Position numbers and translations under genes: made by a program
Assembly: GCA_003255025.1 (NCBI GenBank)
Contig: QANY01013209.1
Coordinates: 1,178,001 to 1,242,000 of the forward strand
Origin: Datisca glomerata
Lineage: Eukaryota > Streptophyta > Magnoliopsida > Cucurbitales > Datiscaceae
DNA: 64,000 nucleotides
Direction: 5' to 3'
The notes under the pieces: generated by a model
Seen by the model: only the letters and a program-made list of their open reading frames with translations
Database searches by the model: none
What the model was told of the DNA's origin: nothing
Shown here: positions 1 through 11,235 of the stretch, one piece after another
Layout: each line of letters starts with the position of its first letter
How positions within the stretch are numbered: the stretch's first letter is position 1

Positions 1-1964
1 TCCGTTACGAGCGTGTTTTCGGCGAAGGTTATGTGAGCACTGGAGGGATCGGTATGCCTTATTGTCATTCGATTTGTGTTTGGATAGCCAAATAACATTG
101 TTTGAACCATTCTATTGGTAATCATGTTATTAATTTTGAGCAGAAACAACCAAAGAGTTTGTAGAAAAATTGGAACTCAAGCCAGGCCACAAAGTTTTAG
201 ATGTTGGTTGTGGCATTGGAGGAGGTGACTTTTATATGGCGGAAAATTTTGACATCGAGGTCGTCGGCATTGATCTATCTGTCAACATGATTTCCATAGC
301 TCTTGAACGCGCTATCGGCCTAAAATGCGCAGTCGAATTTGAAGTTGCTGATTGTACAAAGAAAATATATCCGGACAATACGTTTGATGTGATATATAGC
401 CGCGATACCATTTTACACATTCAAGTAAGACATTTTTAGTGTAGAAGAAAAAGTAATCAGCCTTTCTGGTAAATACTATTTGTCTGCAAGCGTATATGAT
501 CATTTTGAATACTTGGCAGGACAAACCTGCTCTATTTAAATCATTCTTCAAGTGGTTGAAGCCGGGAGGTAAGGTTCTTATAAGTGATTATTGCAGAAGT
601 GCTGGAAATCCGTCGCTTAAATTCTCAGAGTATATTAAGCAGAGAGGATATGATTTACATGATGTAAAAGCCTATGGTCAGGTGTGTTTGTATGTAGCTA
701 ACAATTTGCTTAAATGATCCAGATACCTAATCTATTTTGAAAAATGAGACTTAAATTCACTCACTTAAAAAACTGTTAATTTATCTATGAAAGTGCAAAA
801 TTACACTTAACCTTTTCAACAAGAATGATTTTAGAATCTGAAAATAATTTCGGAAAAAGATTTTACAAGAAGAAAGCTTATACAGGAGAACAATTTAGAA
901 TCTGAAAATGCTTTCTGGTTAGAAAGCTCACCATTGACAGAAAAAGTACCGCAAATATGGTATTGAAATTAAGGAAAAAATATACTTTACCCACTCAAAC
1001 TATCACTAATAGTCACTTTAAACCCTTAACTTTAAAATGTTATAGTTTAGACTCTGAACTATCTGAAACTCAAAATTTTTACTCTAAATATAACTCTATC
1101 TACTGCAAATTAGAATTTTAACAAAATGATGTCGTTTTTCCATATCTGAGACGTCATCATTCTTGATTATGTTATCCCAATAACATCATTTCAAATAGGG
1201 AAAAACATAATTTTGTTAAAAAACTACGATGCACTAGACGGAGTAACATCTAGGGTTAAAATTGTGAATTTCAAATATTTTAAGATTTAAACTATAACGT
1301 TTTAAAGTTTATGGTTTAAAGTGTCGATTAATGATAGTTTAAGAAGATAAAATGTAATTTTTCTTAAAATTAATTTCAACATCGTTAATGTAATAAATAA
1401 CATTTTTATTTATTTGTCGATAAAATCTTGAAATAATGGAGGTCCACATCATTTTTAAAAAAGAAAAAGAAAAATAGCATCTGTGTTGTGTAAGCAAATC
1501 AGATGGGAGGTTGGAGAAAATCAAATAGCTAAAGCTATGTGTTTGTTTCTAAATGATGTCTAGATGCTAAGAGATGCTGGTTTCATAGAAGTCACGGCCG
1601 AGGATCGGACTGACCAGGTTGGTGTGTATACATTTAACTAGTTGTGTTTTTCTTTTTTGGATTGCTGATGATCTAAAGCAAAATTTGTATGGTTTCAGTT
1701 CATACATGTTCTGCAAAGGGAATTAGACGATGTCGAGAAGGACAAGGACGCATTCGTCCATGACTTTTCGGAAGTAAGTTTTTTTTCCTGACCTGTTTCA
1801 TGGACAAATTCTACCTTTTACCACTGTTTGTTTGTTCTAAAACTGTATATGAATTGTGCTGACAGGAAGACTATGATGAAATAATTGGTGGGTGGAAGGC
1901 GAAACTGATGAGGAGCTCGTCCGGGGAGCAGAGATGGGGGCTGTTTATTGCCAAGAAAAACTGA
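1..1964 (+). CDS. PEAMT: Phosphoethanolamine N-methyltransferase, 3' part (exons spliced; gene runs off left edge)
   Basis: The enzyme methylates phosphoethanolamine stepwise to phosphocholine with S-adenosylmethionine, in the cytosol; it feeds phosphatidylcholine and, in some plants, glycine betaine synthesis. The visible part is the second methyltransferase domain. Exons read from the sequence: 1-51, 144-424, 520-681, 1564-1617, 1699-1773 and 1866-1964 (TGA at 1962-1964), all with GT-AG introns and one open frame through every junction. Motif I ([10 protein letters not shown], 194-223), the [10 protein letters not shown] segment and the [14 protein letters not shown] segment are typical of plant PEAMT, as is the C-terminal [12 protein letters not shown]. 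The N-terminal domain and promoter lie outside the window. The frame is intact, so this is probably a working gene. Plants have several paralogues (NMT1-3 in Arabidopsis); I cannot say which this is. Confidence 0.93.
997..1340. mobile_element. MITE with long terminal inverted repeats in the PEAMT intron
   Basis: The first roughly 100 bases, starting AAACTATCACTAATAGTCAC, match the reverse complement of the last roughly 100, which begins AAACTATCATTAATCGACAC, with scattered mismatches. The element is about 344 bp, has no coding capacity and sits in the 882-bp intron between exons at 681 and 1564. It would fold into a long hairpin in the pre-mRNA. I did not find a convincing target duplication, so the superfamily is open. 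Confidence 0.7.
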
Positions 1965-2156
1965 TTTTCTGAATCAGAAGTTCTGCTCTTTAGTGCAGTT
2001 AATTAGAATTTATCTCCACTACCAGTGAATGCTTCCCAGTTTGAAATCACTGTTAGTTGCGCTGTATAAATAATCAGTTGAAGCGTAAAGCAGTGGACTG
2101 TTTTGGTAGCTGATATTGGTTTTGTGATTCTATTCCTGGCTTTCATTCCGTGTAAT

Positions 2157-2162
2157 AATAAA
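2157..2162 (+). terminator. Poly(A) signal AATAAA of the PEAMT gene
   Basis: A canonical AATAAA lies about 195 bases after the stop codon at 1964, inside an AT-rich 3' untranslated region. It is the best candidate for the near-upstream element of this gene. Confidence 0.55.
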
Positions 2163-2540
2163 ACTATCTGTGTGCTAATGAATTTGATGTTTGCTTCCTA
2201 TAGGCTATTCAACAAACATTAATTAGCATTTGACATGTTTGAGTTTCATATCAGCATGCATCTCAGTTTGCATAAACTTAGATTAGAAAATTTAAGCAGA
2301 ACTCTCAGGAAATTGGATGTGTCAGAGACACTGAAATTACAGTCGCGCTATACTCTCTCGTTTTCCTTCCTAATTGTCACTTCTGGAAAAAGCTAGTGAG
2401 TTACTTGAGTTACTTACATGAGGTCACTAGTTTGACCTGCACTCATTGTCACTGGATATTTACTTTGCAACGTTGTGTTCCTTTGGTAGTTGATAAAGGA
2501 TCATGGATGTCTAAGTTACGTAGTAAGAGAAGGAGATTAT

Positions 2541-2840
2541 TCTGTATTAGAGAAGAATGATAGAGAAGAGAGAAATTACCGAGCATGAGATTGGCAACAA
2601 ACCCAGCCAATTCCGCCCCATCTTTCACCGAAGGAGAAACCAAGCAAAACCAGCACCCCATAGTGGTTCTAGCCCAAAAATTATGGATGTCTCTGTCGCA
2701 GATACATCATGCATTGCAGCAATATGCAAAAGTAAACACACAATTTCAGTGACAGTAAGTATTTCAGTAAATAATCTTGTTGTAAAATTAGTTGTAATTG
2801 TAGTAAGAACTGGAAGAATATATAAAAAAAAAACTATCAA
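2541..2840 (-). pseudogene. EamA-type (drug/metabolite transporter) C-terminal fragment
   Basis: Read on the minus strand, the segment from about 2735 to 2625 encodes DVSATETSIIFGLEPLWGAG followed by FAWFLL. This is the conserved C-terminal signature of a plant EamA/RhaT-like membrane transporter family. Just after it the frame breaks: the expected GERWG is present one base out of frame, and a further shift is needed to reach the LMLG segment near 2575. No matching upstream exons were recognised between 2840 and 4300. EamA proteins are ten-helix carriers of small metabolites; only the last one or two helices are represented. The fragment ends near the PEAMT gene in tail-to-tail orientation. 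It is most likely a broken remnant. Confidence 0.6.
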
Positions 2841-4309
2841 GGAGCACCAGAAAAAAAAACCCTAGTTAATGTCCGAGTTGATTAAGAAGTACCATGGAAG
2901 AACACGTCCTTTCATATAGCTTAAACTCCCTTACATTTGGTCTTTACTTGACCTAATGAAAATCTCAGACGGACTTCTAGTTATGCTTCATTGGAAGCTT
3001 TGAAGGACCAAGTTAATGTGCAAGGATTTATTTTGTCTAGATCGTCATACTACTGCTTCCATTGAATGAAAATAAATATTTTGTAGAAAATTAATCGCCT
3101 AATAACCAAGGGTCAAGCTGAAGCACAGTTTCTTGTCAATCAACCAATTCAAATATCCACTATTACTAATCTAATTGCTCAAAGCAAATTTACCCCGCGA
3201 GGCCATTACTGTAGAGTTCACTTTAACGAAATCAAATTGGTTAGACAAAAAATACACAAACTGGAATTTCCAAAGTAGGTAAAGCAAACCTGATAATTAA
3301 TGTCACAATCTGGCCATAAATTCTTCAAATTTCATCTTCGAAATCTAAATCCTAACAGTAAATGTACCCAGTAATGGAATTTTTAGGAGATTGAAGTGGA
3401 AAGAGCAAGAAGTATATACCATAGAATAATGCTCCAATCTTCTTCGATAGAGATAGAACTTTCTGCCACGAATGCCTCTTTCTGGCAGCTGATTTTGATC
3501 CTATCTCTGATTAATCAACTTCAAACGCTCTGTTTTATTTTCTCTCTTCTAAAAAAATTCTGTTGAATTAAAAATTCAAATGAAAAATTGGGAAATCTGA
3601 ATTTGGGGTCTTTGGGTTTGGTTTAAGTTCCATATGAAAGAGGCTCTGCAAGAACTAGAACAAGAAGAGGAAGAAAATGAAGAAGATTGAGAAAAAGGCT
3701 AATAGGTTAGCGGAAGGATAGTCGCTTGTTGTTTTTCTTCTTGCTTTCCATGCTGTTGCCATGCATGGTGAAGCCGTGGATGAGAAGAAATTATAAGTCT
3801 GCTACTCTGGGTTCATGACCATGGGAACAAAAGGATCCAGATCTCTCCTAAGGGAACAGAAAGAGGCAGGAATATCCCATGAATATCCGTATTCGCAATG
3901 GACAGTACGGTTCAGATCTACTAAAAGATAAAAAAGAAAAAAAAAAAGATCTCTTTTTCCACAATGTTTGTGAAAAAATGATATGGACGTTGAGTTTGAG
4001 CTCAATGATAGGTGTTAAGCGGAAGTGTGGCGATGTATGCAGTAGAGAGCCATTGGTAAAAATTCTCTAACATCTTGGATCCCACGGCATAGTCTGACTG
4101 CACATGCCATTGTTGGTGATCCCGTGCCATTATCGGTGATCCCGCTGGCACCAGTTGGTTGCCCGTGCCACCATCGACAATCCCGACTTCATCATTTAAG
4201 GTACTCGATTTAGTCGTTTGGTTGGATTTATTGGGTTAGATGAAATATATGGAGTTGAAGTTTATTTATGTTATTAAAAAAATATTTACAAAAATAAATA
4301 ATCTAATAC
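2841..4309. other. Intergenic stretch, no gene recognised
   Basis: I see no coherent coding sequence on either strand. Short open frames lack splice context or family signatures. The segment includes an A-rich tract near 2822-2861 and a purine-rich run near 3650-3690. Confidence 0.5.
4104..4146. repeat. Short imperfect minisatellite (20-bp unit)
   Basis: The unit TGCCATTGTTGGTGATCCCG is followed immediately by a second copy with two substitutions, and partial GTGCCACC/GATCCCG pieces continue to about 4170. It lies just upstream of the pararetroviral copy. Confidence 0.5.
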
Positions 4310-4990
4310 AGCCTCCATCATCAGTCAAACTGAGTTCTTCGTAGTATCATGTGAAGAAAATTGTGTGAACCACAAAATTAGACCACTGTGGTCTCCAAGC
4401 CACCACCGCAGAACAATATGTCACTCTTGAGATCCCTCAAGAGCTGCTTAATGGTTGGCAGACACAAGACTACACACACCTACATGTTGGTGCTGTCTGA
4501 CTTGCCTTGACCCTCTATGATAGAAAAGGGATTGCCGCTACTGCTCGGATAGCTCTCCTAGACACCACTTTCACATCCTACAGTAGGGCATTGATTGGCT
4601 CCATTCTCACCACCCTCAGTAATGGCACTGCCATTCTGACTATTACCCCGGACTTTAATATTAAACTTTCAGACCCAACTCTGTCTTAAAGATTGAAAGT
4701 TCAAGTCCAGATTGTAGGCGCAGAACAAGACTCCATAGTTATCATGGCCACTCTACATCATCAGATCATTTATCGCCTTCAAAATCACTCTCTTGATCTT
4801 TATTTTTCCAATTCTACTCAAGATGCCCTTTTGCTGTCTCTGACAGGGCAGATGATACTTCTATCATCCAGATCCCTCGGCATATCTCCAAAGCCGAACT
4901 CACATAACTGATGCCTCTCGAATGAATCAATAACTATGAACGCCAGTTTCATGCCATTCAACGCAATCTTCATATTTCTGCCCCTCCCCA
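4310..4990 (+). pseudogene. Caulimovirid movement-protein region, 5'-truncated
   Basis: The frame from about 4395 reads a segment typical of the 30K-type movement protein of caulimovirids, including ARIALLDT and, after a stop at 4687-4689, LKVQVQIVGAEQ and YRLQNHSLDL. In the virus this protein modifies plasmodesmata to let the genome pass between cells. The N-terminal half is absent because the copy starts inside the domain. In-frame stops at 4498 and 4687 and later frame changes show that it is dead. Confidence 0.75.
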
Positions 4991-5159
4991 GGTGCACCGT
5001 CTCCCCGACGAGACCATTAAGACCATCTTTGCCAGACCTGGCACAACAGAGCCTTCTTCTTCTAGACCTGTGTTTTCTGGAAGTATTTTGCCTATCACTC
5101 CTGCTTACACGCTCTCGCGCAGCTGTCCTCCTATAGCCTAGATTGATCATGCGGCTCAA

Positions 5160-7452
5160 CCATGTTATGTGTCCCATGTAAATGGAGGGATGTTTCCCCA
5201 GACAGATGCGACCCTGATTGCGGCTGTGATGAGCCTATTTGGGATGAAACAAATATTGATGATGACTCGTGGTATCAAAGGGGGACCCGCAAGAAGCCCA
5301 ACAAGTTATCTTGTCGCTCCTAGGGATCCCATCATCACTATGACGACAATGATCAAGATGGTTCTTCGAGCAATACCACTTATTGGGTTGGTCCTCAGCC
5401 ATCAGTATCTTCTCAGCAACTTTATCTATGTGAGTTGCTCCAAAAAACTGGCCATACAGAACTTCTTCCATCCATGCAACCAACATCGGAGCTTCAAATC
5501 CATTCTGTTCCTAGTATCATTCCCTGCATTGCCATGATGGAATCATACGAACAGGATTTTCCACCATTAACCAGACACACCAATCCGATTATGAAAGCGT
5601 CGACCAGACCTTTCTCTATTCCTATCGAGATCACTCCAACAAGAGAACCTAGGTCTCTTCCTGCGGCTGAAGATGTGCTTAATTGGCAGTCCAAAAATGC
5701 TGTGTGTCAAAATCAGACTCTCACAAAGATTGATGCTAAACTAGATCAACTACATCTGCAATCTGACACTCTATCCACTCAAGTCGGGCAGATCTTTGAC
5801 CAACTTTAGCAGCTTCGGGACGTTAGCATCCAGAGCTCTGCACTTAGATACGGAATTAAAACACCTGGCCGAAAAAGGTTACATAGGCCCAGAATTCTGG
5901 AAAAAAGAGCAAGAACTCTCCTAGATTCAATAAGACATCTACCAGATAGAGGCAAATATGACTAAGGAGAAATCTCAAACTCTTTATGATCTATATCTTT
6001 CCTATCCCATGAGCAGTCAAACTCCTACGTATCTCTCCTCTCCTATGCTTTATCTAAAAGCCTCTCCTATTATAATAATCTGTTCAAAATGTCTTACCCC
6101 ATTTTAAGGCAACTCAAACAATCTAGGTCGACAGACCGCAGCTCCCCCAGTGCAGCCTACTCCTCTTTCTTCGATCCCTCCTAGGGTTGAGATCCATCCC
6201 ACTCCTCTGGCTTTAACTTCCTATATGGCGAAACCCTCTGCTCTACCAGTCCGACCTCCTTATCCATCTCAGAAATTAAAGGCTCCTCTGGATCCTGCTC
6301 TGATAATCCAAACGTTACAAAGTCTCTCCAGTTCAGTTTCAGAAGCTGATACCTCCAGCACTGATGATACCTCTAGTCTTCCTTCTGAAGCATGCCAAGC
6401 TGATATTTCTACTATTGCCATGGTCCAACCTGATGATATTGACGGGGAAGAACCCTCTGTCGATGATCTTCTCCTCTAATACATTCCCAAGACTCGAGGA
6501 ATCTATATAAACCAACGACTGGCCCGTGGTTTACTTTTGACGATCTTCCTCCAAATAAATGGCATGATCGTCTTCATGAATTTTGTGCTTGGATTGACTT
6601 ACAACTGTCTAAACCAGATGTGGCCCTTGAAGATGTCCTCTCTGAGTTTTTATCTTGATTCACATGGACTTTAAGAGAATGGTTTCAAAGTCTTAGTCCT
6701 TATCAATGGCTGACTGCAGCCCGCAGCCCTGATGTTGGCACTTTTTTGGGAGTGTTACATAAAGAATTCATTGGGGATTTCTAACTCATTGACAAACGAA
6801 GTCGTCAAGACTTTTTTGAAATGAAATGTTGTTCGTTGGAACGCCGTGATTTACAAAAACATTTTCAACGTATGTCTGACAAGTATTATATGCTGAATGG
6901 AGCTAATGATGTCAACCTCCGGCACACGTTCATTGCCTCTCTTCCTGAAGAATTGCAACCTGAACTACATCGGACCGTTAATGCCCTTCGCCGTGATAGA
7001 CATACATTTCCCTTGGTGAGATCTATCTGCTTGCATTGACCACCCTCGATAAACTATGTGAACAACAAAAGTTTTTTAAGGGGATGCTCAAAGGGGAATC
7101 TAAACTTCGATCGACATGTACCAAATCCTACCTCAAGCTCAAATGCCATGCCCAAAAGGATTGTTCATGTTCCAAGGATCACAAACGGGACAAACGGGAA
7201 AAGCCCCACCGATTTCCATCTCGTAAAAAGGGTTTCCGGCATCACTCTCGTACCAAGCCTTTTCTTCGGTATTTTAAGAAAAGACATCCATCCTCCCGCA
7301 AATCAGATAAATGCTACATCTCTGGTCAAAAAGGACATTTTGTAAAAATTTGTCCTCATAAAACCAAAAGAGATATTCAGATGCCGCAACATCTACAAAC
7401 AATGCTTCTCCTCCGAGACGATGAAGATATTGAATCTGCTGTGGAAGAATAA
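5160..7452 (+). pseudogene. Caulimovirid capsid-like region with zinc knuckle
   Basis: This stretch links the movement and protease domains and is split over several frames. A heptad-rich segment near 5700-5809 looks like a short coiled coil. A serine/proline-rich part lies at 6150-6480. The lysine/arginine-rich part at 7100-7370 ends in a CCHC-like knuckle near 7309-7353, where the second cysteine of the usual C-x2-C pair is replaced by serine (KCYIS). In caulimovirids the knuckle binds the genomic RNA during assembly. Multiple stops and shifts make it non-coding. Confidence 0.65.
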
Positions 7453-7639
7453 GCTAACCCGCAATGAGGACACTCAATATGTCTTGCCATACTCCTCTGA
7501 CGCAACCAACTATACATCTAAGTTCGGCACCTCCTCAGACTCTGACACATCAGATAATGCTACTCCCATCCTTTACTTGGGATCTCTTGGGGTCTTACAT
7601 GACCTTCCCAAATTGAAGGCTGTGTCCATCAAACCACAT

Positions 7640-7775
7640 ATTGAAATCTGACTTCTTGCAGATAAAATTTCCAAAGTTGTTCCAGCCATTGGATTTTAGA
7701 TACTAGCTCTTGCAGAATAGTCATAAAACTATACCTTCTACCTTCTGAAGATTGGGTAATCAGTATTTCTCTACT
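7640..7775 (+). pseudogene. Caulimovirid aspartic protease region
   Basis: One frame reads WILDTSSC at about 7692-7715. The Asp-Thr-Ser at 7699-7707 stands where retroviral-type proteases carry their catalytic Asp-Thr/Ser-Gly, so the glycine is lost. The region sits directly before the polymerase, as expected for a polyprotein-cleaving protease. The downstream part soon meets stops. Confidence 0.55.
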
Positions 7776-8169
7776 GGTAATGATAGTTTATTAAAAATTG
7801 AGTGCATTACAAAAGGACGTATTGATCTTCAAATTTTTCCAAGCTACATTCTCTGGATTAAGGTGTTAGGCATTGATCTTCTAGGCAAAGATATATTAAT
7901 TGGTTTTGATTCGTTCTCCTCTATCAAGAAACTCTAGATTTTCAAGATTTTGTCCATTGGAATCCAGTATAAAAGTTCCTCCTACTTATATTTATCTCTG
8001 TGGCCAGATTCTTCCTTACTGTGCTGATAGGCATGACCAATTTTCCCATGCTTTCCCTCTCTGGAAAAATCCCGCATTCTTTATTCGTCTTCCATTCAAA
8101 CGTAATGAAGACCTCAATCTTACCAAGGCCACTCATCCTGACATGAATCTCGATGATCTTATGTTGGCC

Positions 8170-9210
8170 TGAGAAGAATGTGCATCTCTTCTTCAGCAAG
8201 GTCTTATTGAGCCCACAAAATCTGATTGGGCCTGTCAGGCCTTTTATGTTGAAAAATAAGCTGAACTCAAACGTGGGAAAAAGAGGTTGGTGATAGACTA
8301 TAAACGTCTCAACCTGTTTCTCCAAGATGATAAGTTTCCTCTTCCAAATCCCAATACTTTATCTGTCCATCTCAAACAGGCCAAGATATTCTCCAAGTTT
8401 GACCTTAAAGCTAGATTTTGGCAGTTAGACATTCATCCTGAGGACCGGTATAAGATTACTTTCTGTATATCGAATGCCCAGTACCAATGGACCGTCATGC
8501 AATTTGGCCTGAAAGTAGCACCTTCGCTCTTCCAAAAGGCCATGACCCAAATGTTTGAGCCCATTTTACACAGTGCCTTGGTTTACATTGATGACATTCT
8601 GCTCTTCTCCAAAGATTCACCTTCTCATCAACTCTTATTATCCCAATTTATTGATCTCATCAAACATTACGGGATTATGCTATCCGCTAAGAAGGTCAAA
8701 ATTGGTGCTACCCGTATTAAATTTATGGGTATGATCTTTGAAAATGGAAGATTCTAACCAGGTCCTCATATTGCCATCGAATTGCTCAAATTCCCAAATA
8801 CTGGTTTAACGGTCAAACAAATCTAACATTTCCTTGGCATCATTAATTATCTCAGAGATTTCATCCCTCATGTAGCCACCTACACCAGCCACTTGTCCAA
8901 ATTTCTCAAAAAAATCCCCCATCTTAGGGCCCTGCCTAGACTAAAGCGATCCAAGCCTTAAAAGACCTTGCCCAAAATCCTTATCCATTAAAGATTCCTG
9001 ACACACGATTGCGTATCCTATAGACGGATGCCAGTAATGACCATTGGGGGTCCATCCTCATTGAAGAAGATAAGGGCAAACATTTTTATTGTGGGCATGC
9101 TAGTGGACAATTTAAAGACTTTGAGAGGCATTATCATGCCACCTATAAGGAGATCCTAGCAGTCAAAAGGGGATTAAAAAATTCAGCTTTTATCTCAGCC
9201 CGTATGAATT
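8170..9210 (+). pseudogene. Caulimovirid reverse transcriptase and RNase H
   Basis: The RT core is open from 8287 to 8757 and contains FSKFDLKA, the MQFGLKVAPSLFQKAM segment and the catalytic YIDD box at 8584-8595. RNase H follows, with TDAS near 9023-9034 and the FYCGHASGQFKD segment near 9087-9120. This pair converts pregenomic RNA into DNA in the virus. Stops interrupt the thumb/connection part after 8757 and at about 8823, 8928 and 8940, and the RNase H end shifts frame after 9200. No integrase follows, which supports a pararetrovirus and argues against Gypsy. Confidence 0.85.
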
Positions 9211-9439
9211 TACTGCCGAGATGGACAACACGTCATTCCCCAATATGCTTGATCAAATAGGAAAATTCTTCCTGATAAACAACTCCTCAGGTGGAAAGAC
9301 TGGTTCTCACGCTATAAATTCTCAGTTCGTCATCTCAAAGGCAACTCCTCTTCTGCTTATCTCTCTCGACCTCAGAAAGACAACTCCTCTTCTGCTTAGA
9401 CCCTCTTTATTCTTACTCTTTCTAATCCTCACTCCAATC

Positions 9440-10400
9440 CCACTATGCTGATCAGCATGCCTGCTACCATTTTCCCTCCAGGTCCTAACCCTGATGGTCC
9501 CACTATGATCAACAATCTTGCCACAAAAACTATGTTTTACTGACTCCATCTACTTGTAAAAACCCAAACACACCATTTTCCAGACAATTTTGATACGACC
9601 ATCCCTTATACCACAATCCCTCTTATTAAAGGTGCTATAACAGAAGAACTCATCTGGTATTTTTGGACTCTTTCTGCCCTTCATTACTGTGCTATTTAAT
9701 TTCCTCCATATTCTATTTACCAGTATATTTGTGATGCTGCTAATACCCATACGCATCTTGTGACTCTTATTCAACTTTTTGCTCCACTGCCATCCTGGTG
9801 AAGCTAGCTTCACAAGATTCTCACCGAATACAATATATGGACAGCTCCTCGGAAACAGAGACAAACTTTTTTTCTGTTTCTACACTCTCCATTGTGAACA
9901 AGATCATTATGTTGATGGAACCCTGTACATGCGTAACTATGTTAATTTTTGGCAGTCCTCTCCTGTTTGGCCCAAATATGAAAAATGATTCATGGATCAA
10001 TTGGGTCGAACCTTAACACGTCTCAATGAATCCACCACCGACATGGACTATAATGAGTTTTCCATTGGGTCATTCCCTTCTAGCCCACAAGCATCCTCTG
10101 GAGCTTCCTCCTCGGCTTTACATGAGTACCAACGCTCATTCATCTTCATTGGTTTGTCGTCTTCTCACCCTCCGGATCCATATCCATTTGATTCTCAAGA
10201 TAACTATCAGCTAAAAACACCCAATTCTAGCCTGACTGTTTTTCCCCTGAGCTCAGCCAACTTTCTGTGCCACCATCTGAACCAGATGACCCTCACTATC
10301 TTGATGACTTCAACTCCACATATGTTCAGGACTCACTGTATGATGAAGACTATGCCAACCTAGGGTCTGATCGTGAGCCTATTTCTAAAAGTAATTGGTA
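9440..10400 (+). pseudogene. Second caulimovirid ORF, function unknown
   Basis: Between RNase H and the promoter there is about 1 kb with coding-like texture in changing frames, including 9992-10363. It has acidic, tyrosine-rich ends (repeated DD and DY near 10290-10370). Some caulimovirid lineages have an ORF of unknown function in this position. No catalytic motif is visible, and frame breaks show that it is decayed. Confidence 0.4.
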
Positions 10401-10630
10401 GTGCTGCCACCTGTCTTCTACTAATCTCTGTCGTGTTGTAATAATGCTAGCTTTATCTTTGCTGTCATCTTTTAAGTTTTTATCTTTTGTAATAATCATT
10501 ACCTTAGACTATTTGTAAAAATAATTACTTTAGACTATTTGCTTTTAGTTTTTGTTTTTGATAATAATTATAGTTACTTTAGACTATTTAGGTCTGTAGC
10601 TGCTAATTGTCTGTATTCCCCCTCCATCTC

Positions 10631-10637
10631 TATATAA
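10631..10637 (+). promoter_or_regulatory. TATA box of the pararetroviral pregenomic promoter
   Basis: TATATAAGGAGGG stands in the non-coding stretch after the second ORF. Caulimovirid promoters occupy this place, and it is the only strong TATA element of the copy. Confidence 0.65.
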
Positions 10638-10675
10638 GGAGGGTTTTCCTTTCATTGTAGGAAGATGGTTTTTAG

Positions 10676-10681
10676 AATAAA
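10676..10681 (+). terminator. Pararetroviral poly(A) signal
   Basis: AATAAA lies 45 bases after the TATA box, so probably just inside the 5' end of the transcript. Pararetroviruses use this spacing to make a terminally redundant RNA: the signal is skipped on the first pass and used on the second. Confidence 0.6.
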
Positions 10682-11083
10682 AATATACAAGTGTTTTTCT
10701 CTCATGACTTTCTAAGTTCTTCCTCTTCTCCTTGCTACCTTGCTCTTATAATAGTTTACTTCTGGCTGTCGAGATTCAAGTATGCTTTACACTTGCCCTT
10801 AACAGAGGGATTATGTGTATGAGAAAAGAATCAGACTATGATCTAAGAAAGATATTCTACTATGCTACTTTGAGTTATTTTAGTTTGATGAATATTTTCA
10901 TAGGTCCTAACAACAGCTCTCTAAGAGAATGGTTGAGCCTTACCCGAACATTGAAAGTATGCATTAGACTGATCAACTGAGAATCTTATAGTTCAATACC
11001 CATCTTGGTATTAGAGCCATACTTTTACAGCCCGTGGTAATCTATCATAAGAAATAGGACAGTAAGGAGAACCCCAAAGAAAA
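10682..11083 (+). other. Pararetroviral leader with tRNA-Met primer-binding site at 11006-11020
   Basis: This is the untranslated leader between the poly(A) signal and the restarted long ORF. TGGTATTAGAGCCAT at 11006-11020 matches the initiator tRNA-Met primer site of caulimovirids (TGGTATCAGAGC) with one C-to-T change. An 82-codon open frame at 10732-10980 may be one of the short leader ORFs common in the family. Confidence 0.7.
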
Positions 11084-11235
11084 ATGAGTGACTCCACAAA
11101 CCTTGAACCTGTTCGTCTTTTCTCTTCCTTCTTTCCTCAAGATCTTCCCCTTCTGTGCGTCGAACTATTAAAAATAAGATTGAGAACCTAATTGAAATCC
11201 ATCATCTCCCTGAAGATGTCAGAATTCAGGAAACT
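11084..11235 (+). pseudogene. Restart of the long caulimovirid ORF, truncated
   Basis: An ATG at 11084, 64 bases after the primer site, opens a frame starting MSDSTNLEPVRLF. After a frame change it continues as a basic/acidic segment to about 11235, where similarity to coding sequence ends in AT-rich DNA. It is the N-terminus of the ORF whose later part stands at the left end of the copy. Confidence 0.55.

Larger units (their letters stand above)
4310..11235 (+). mobile_element. Endogenous caulimovirid (florendovirus-like) copy, circularly permuted and decayed
   Basis: Domain order on the + strand is movement protein (partial), capsid-like region with CCHC knuckle, aspartic protease, reverse transcriptase, RNase H, a second downstream ORF, a TATA-type promoter, a leader with a tRNA-Met primer site, then the first codons of the long ORF again. 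This is the circular Caulimoviridae genome opened inside the movement-protein region. It has no integrase and no LTRs, which separates it from Gypsy elements. The copy is about 6.9 kb and holds many stops and frameshifts in every domain, so it cannot encode a complete polyprotein. Assignment to florendoviruses rests on the single long ORF plus a downstream ORF and is less certain than the family. Confidence 0.85.

Noticed and set aside
4310..9210. Gypsy LTR retrotransposon
   Set aside because: RT and RNase H could suggest one, but a movement-protein domain precedes them, no integrase follows, and no LTRs flank the copy.
11006..11020. tRNA gene at the TGGTATTAGAGCCAT site
   Set aside because: Only the 3'-end complement of tRNA-Met is present; no cloverleaf surrounds it. 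The same holds for the primer sites at 25189 and 36566.
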